A stretch of 7,869 bases of DNA from DASVDE01 sp035558955. Lineage in GTDB: Bacteria; Actinomycetota; Thermoleophilia; Solirubrobacterales; 70-9. This document shows positions 6,114-7,869 of the stretch, piece after piece. Each line of letters starts with the position of its first letter. The first letter of the stretch is position 1. The position numbers and the translations under genes are program-made. The notes under the pieces are model-generated. The model saw nothing but the letters and a program-made list of their open reading frames with translations, was not told the origin of the DNA and made no database searches. The DNA lies in the NCBI GenBank assembly GCA_035558955.1, contig DATMBX010000062.1, forward strand, positions 1-7,869, given 5' to 3'.

Positions 6114-6216
6114 CAGCCGACGCCACTGTAAGAATCGTGCCTTCTCCACAGTTCCCTCCACAACCGCCAAACCGCTTTCCGAGGCCGAAACCGTCCTTTC
6201 CGCGGCAGTTTCCACA
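6082..6216 (+). other. Candidate oriC: DnaA-box cluster at the end of dnaA and in the dnaA-dnaN spacer
   Basis: Four 9-mers ending in TCCACA lie in the same orientation: CAATCCACA (6082-6090, inside dnaA), TTCTCCACA (6142-6150, 8 of 9 to TTATCCACA or TTGTCCACA), CCCTCCACA (6154-6162, core only) and GTTTCCACA (6208-6216, 7 of 9). The location between dnaA and dnaN is where actinobacterial origins are normally found. The spacer itself (6114-6249) is only 136 bp and shows no pronounced AT-rich unwinding stretch, so either the origin is compact or more boxes lie elsewhere. The 6169-6201 stretch also has an imperfect direct repeat. Confidence 0.55.
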
Positions 6217-6232
6217 GGCCCTAAACCAACTC

Positions 6233-6239
6233 AAGAAGG
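6233..6239 (+). promoter_or_regulatory. Shine-Dalgarno of dnaN, which decides a TTG start
   Basis: AAGAAGG ends 10 nt before TTG 6250. It supports this rare start codon, as no ATG or GTG lies at the position where DnaN homologues begin (MKLT). Confidence 0.7.
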
Positions 6240-6249
6240 CATTCATCAC

Positions 6250-7356
6250 TTGAAGCTGACCACCAAACGTGAAGAACTCGTCTCCAAGCTCTCGGTCGTT
6301 TCCCGGGCCGTTTCAAATCGTGCCGCGACCCAATCCCTCTCCGGGATCCTGATTGCCGCCGGCGGGAACGGAGTCGGGCTGCGTGCCACCGACCTGGAGA
6401 TGGGATTGGAGACGCGCCTCGACGCCGAGGTCGGCGGAGAAGGCACGGCGCTGCTCCCCGGCCGGCTTCTCTCCGAGATTTCGCGATCGCTGCCCGACGC
6501 CACGGTGGAGATCGAAACGCGCGAGTCCGAGCGCGACGTCGAGATCCGTTGCGGCGGATCCAGCTTCCACCTCCGCACCCTGCCCGCCGAGGACTTTCCC
6601 AAGTTCCCGGAGGAGGAGGGCGAGCCGCTGAAAATTCCGGCCGCAGCCCTGGCGGCGACCGTCGAAGTGGTCGCGCGCGCCGCTTCCCGCGACGACATGC
6701 GGCCGGTCTTGACCGGCGTCCTCGTTTCCGCCAGAGGCAGAGAGATGACGATGGTCGCCACCGACTCCTACCGCCTGGCGGTGAAGCGGACCGAGCTGGA
6801 CGGCGAGATCGGCGGGGAGCTGGAGGCGAACATCCCCGCCCGGGCGCTGAGAGAGCTGGCGCGGATCCTCGCCGCCGAGGAAGTGGAAGAGGTTTCGGTC
6901 GTTCTGCTCCGCAACCAGGCCGTGTTCAAGGCAGGGCCGATCGTCCTCAATACGAGGCTGATCGAAGGCCAGTTCCCCAACTTTCGACAGCTCCTGCCGG
7001 AGTCCTACGAACACGATGTGCGCCTTCCGCGCGCGGAATTCCTCGACGTCGCACGCCGGGTCAGCCAGTTGGCGCAGCGAAACGCGCCGCTGCGCCTGGC
7101 CTTCGCACCGGGTGAGCTGACCGTCGCGGCCGAGACACCCGACGTCGGCGACGCGAAGGAGACGATGCCCGCCGCCTTCGAGGGAGAGCCGCTGGAGATC
7201 GGCTTCAACCCAGAGTTCCTCAAGGAGGGGATCGAGAGCGTCGAGGGCGATGAGGTCGTGCTGCGCCTGATCTCCCCGCTGCGCCCGGGGCTGCTGCAGC
7301 CGGTCGAGAACGAGGACTTCCGCTATCTGGTGATGCCCATCCGCCTCAACGTCTGA
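6250..7356 (+). CDS. dnaN: DNA polymerase III sliding clamp, beta subunit
   Basis: DnaN forms a ring-shaped dimer on DNA that tethers polymerase III and repair factors. The product is 368 aa from TTG 6250, the usual length, and divides into three clamp domains of about 120 residues each. Family landmarks are MKLTTKREELVSKLSVVSRAVS at the N-terminus, LPAEDFPKFP (111-120), RPVLTGVLV (141-149), ATDSYRLAV (160-168), RLIEGQFPNF (206-215) and the C-terminal YLVMPIRL near the binding pocket. The frame stays open upstream to 6034, but that part overlaps dnaA and does not resemble a clamp. recF follows 11 nt after the stop, so dnaN and recF are likely co-transcribed. Confidence 0.98.
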   Translation: MKLTTKREELVSKLSVVSRAVSNRAATQSLSGILIAAGGNGVGLRATDLEMGLETRLDAEVGGEGTALLPGRLLSEISRSLPDATVEIETRESERDVEIRCGGSSFHLRTLPAEDFPKFPEEEGEPLKIPAAALAATVEVVARAASRDDMRPVLTGVLVSARGREMTMVATDSYRLAVKRTELDGEIGGELEANIPARALRELARILAAEEVEEVSVVLLRNQAVFKAGPIVLNTRLIEGQFPNFRQLLPESYEHDVRLPRAEFLDVARRVSQLAQRNAPLRLAFAPGELTVAAETPDVGDAKETMPAAFEGEPLEIGFNPEFLKEGIESVEGDEVVLRLISPLRPGLLQPVENEDFRYLVMPIRLNV

Positions 7357-7367
7357 GGGCGCGGCCG

Positions 7368-7869
7368 GTGCTGGTCACCGCCGTCGAAGCGAGGCCGCTG
7401 CGCAGTCTCGAAGACGTGCGGGTGGAGCCGGGGCCGGGGATCACGAGCCTTGTCGGTCCCAACGGCATCGGCAAGACGAACCTCCTCGAAGCTCTCTACT
7501 TCGGGCTCACCGGGCGCTCGTTTCGGACCTCGGACCGGCGCGACCTGATCCCCTTCGGCGCGCCGCTGGCACGGGTGGAGGTCCTCGTCGCCGGCGAGGA
7601 CGAGACGCGCCGGCGGCTGCTCGCTTCGGTCAGCCGAGCGGAGGGGCGCCGCCATCTGCTCGACGGCAGCCCGGCCGACCCGCCGACCCTGGCCCGCCAC
7701 CGCCCACCGGTCGCCGTTTTCTCACCCGACCGGCTCACCCTGGTCAAGGGCCCGCCGGCGGAGCGCCGCGCCCACTTGGACCTCTTCGTTTCCGCCCGCT
7801 GGCCGTCGCGATCGGAACTACGACAGCGCTACGGCCGGGCTTTGGCTCAGCGCAACGCGCTGCTCTCGC
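7368..7869 (+). CDS. recF: DNA replication and repair protein RecF, partial
   Basis: RecF is an SMC-like ABC ATPase that helps load RecA at gapped DNA through RecFOR. The visible 167 residues start at GTG 7368 and the frame is open at the window end, so roughly the C-terminal half is missing compared with the usual 360-400 aa. Walker A is GPNGIGKT (30-37), followed by NLLEALYFGLTGRSFRT, the standard RecF continuation. VFSPDRLTLVKGPPAERRAHLD (about 117-138) matches the family segment normally seen as VFSPDDLxLVKGxPxxRRxFLD. GAGGG at 7355-7359, overlapping the dnaN stop, is an appropriate Shine-Dalgarno 8 nt upstream. The first residues (MLVTAVEARPLRSL) are somewhat divergent, but there is no better start. 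Confidence 0.95.
   Translation, partial: MLVTAVEARPLRSLEDVRVEPGPGITSLVGPNGIGKTNLLEALYFGLTGRSFRTSDRRDLIPFGAPLARVEVLVAGEDETRRRLLASVSRAEGRRHLLDGSPADPPTLARHRPPVAVFSPDRLTLVKGPPAERRAHLDLFVSARWPSRSELRQRYGRALAQRNALLS

Noticed and set aside
6110..6135. Possible dnaN promoter (CTGACA with AAGAAT)
   Set aside because: The spacing is only 14 nt and the -10 matches poorly; not enough to call.
5004..6215. Long minus-strand open frame (403 aa) opposite dnaA
   Set aside because: It mirrors the codon bias of dnaA and has no recognisable domain or ribosome binding site.
6034..6249. Upstream extension of the dnaN frame, starting inside dnaA
   Set aside because: The 72 extra residues overlap dnaA and do not look like a clamp. 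DnaN homologues begin at MKLT, and TTG 6250 has a good Shine-Dalgarno.
6264..6277. AAACGTGAAGAAC, partly like the right half of parS, near the start of dnaN
   Set aside because: The left half-site and central CACGTG are missing, so it is not a credible ParB site.

Overview
This window is a chromosomal replication-origin neighbourhood from a GC-rich bacterium, most likely an actinobacterium. The gene order is DUF151 nuclease (partial), tRNA-Ile, parB, parA, rsmG, khpB/jag, yidC, yidD, rnpA and rpmH on the minus strand, then dnaA, dnaN and recF (partial) on the plus strand. This is the classic rpmH/dnaA divergent locus. The short DnaA (439 aa, minimal domain II), short YidC (265 aa) and short two-domain KhpB fit a deep-branching actinobacterial class such as Thermoleophilia better than Streptomyces or Mycobacterium. 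That class assignment is an inference from protein style, not from a search.

Left arm (1-4680, all minus strand). The genes are packed as one apparent operon reading away from dnaA. The rpmH stop codon abuts the rnpA ATG. rnpA and yidD overlap by 4 nt, yidD and yidC by 1 nt, khpB and rsmG are 2 nt apart, and parA and parB overlap by 8 nt with the preferred GTG start. The first gene, rpmH, is only 44 codons long. At the distal end the parB stop codon lies inside the 5' end of a tRNA-Ile(GAU) gene, and a DUF151 gene starts 12 nt after the tRNA. No terminator is visible between any of these genes. The arm combines translation (L34, tRNA, RsmG), tRNA processing (RnpA), membrane protein insertion (YidC, YidD), RNA binding (KhpB) and chromosome segregation (ParA, ParB). 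A 13/14 match to the actinobacterial parS site sits across the yidD start codon, so the ParB target is close to the parAB genes.

Centre (4681-4793). A 113-bp divergent intergenic region holds a TATACT-like -10 for rpmH, a GC-rich hairpin with an alternative pairing partner, and a near-consensus DnaA box on the dnaA GTG start codon.

Right arm (4794-7869, plus strand). dnaA (initiator), dnaN (sliding clamp) and recF (recombination mediator, cut by the window end) follow in the standard order. The 136-bp dnaA-dnaN spacer and the end of dnaA carry four same-direction TCCACA cores. This is the best oriC candidate, though it is compact and has no clear AT-rich unwinding tract.

I find no novel defence, mobile or biosynthetic system. 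The points worth a second look are the parB/tRNA overlap, the embedded parS-like site and the small DnaA-box cluster.
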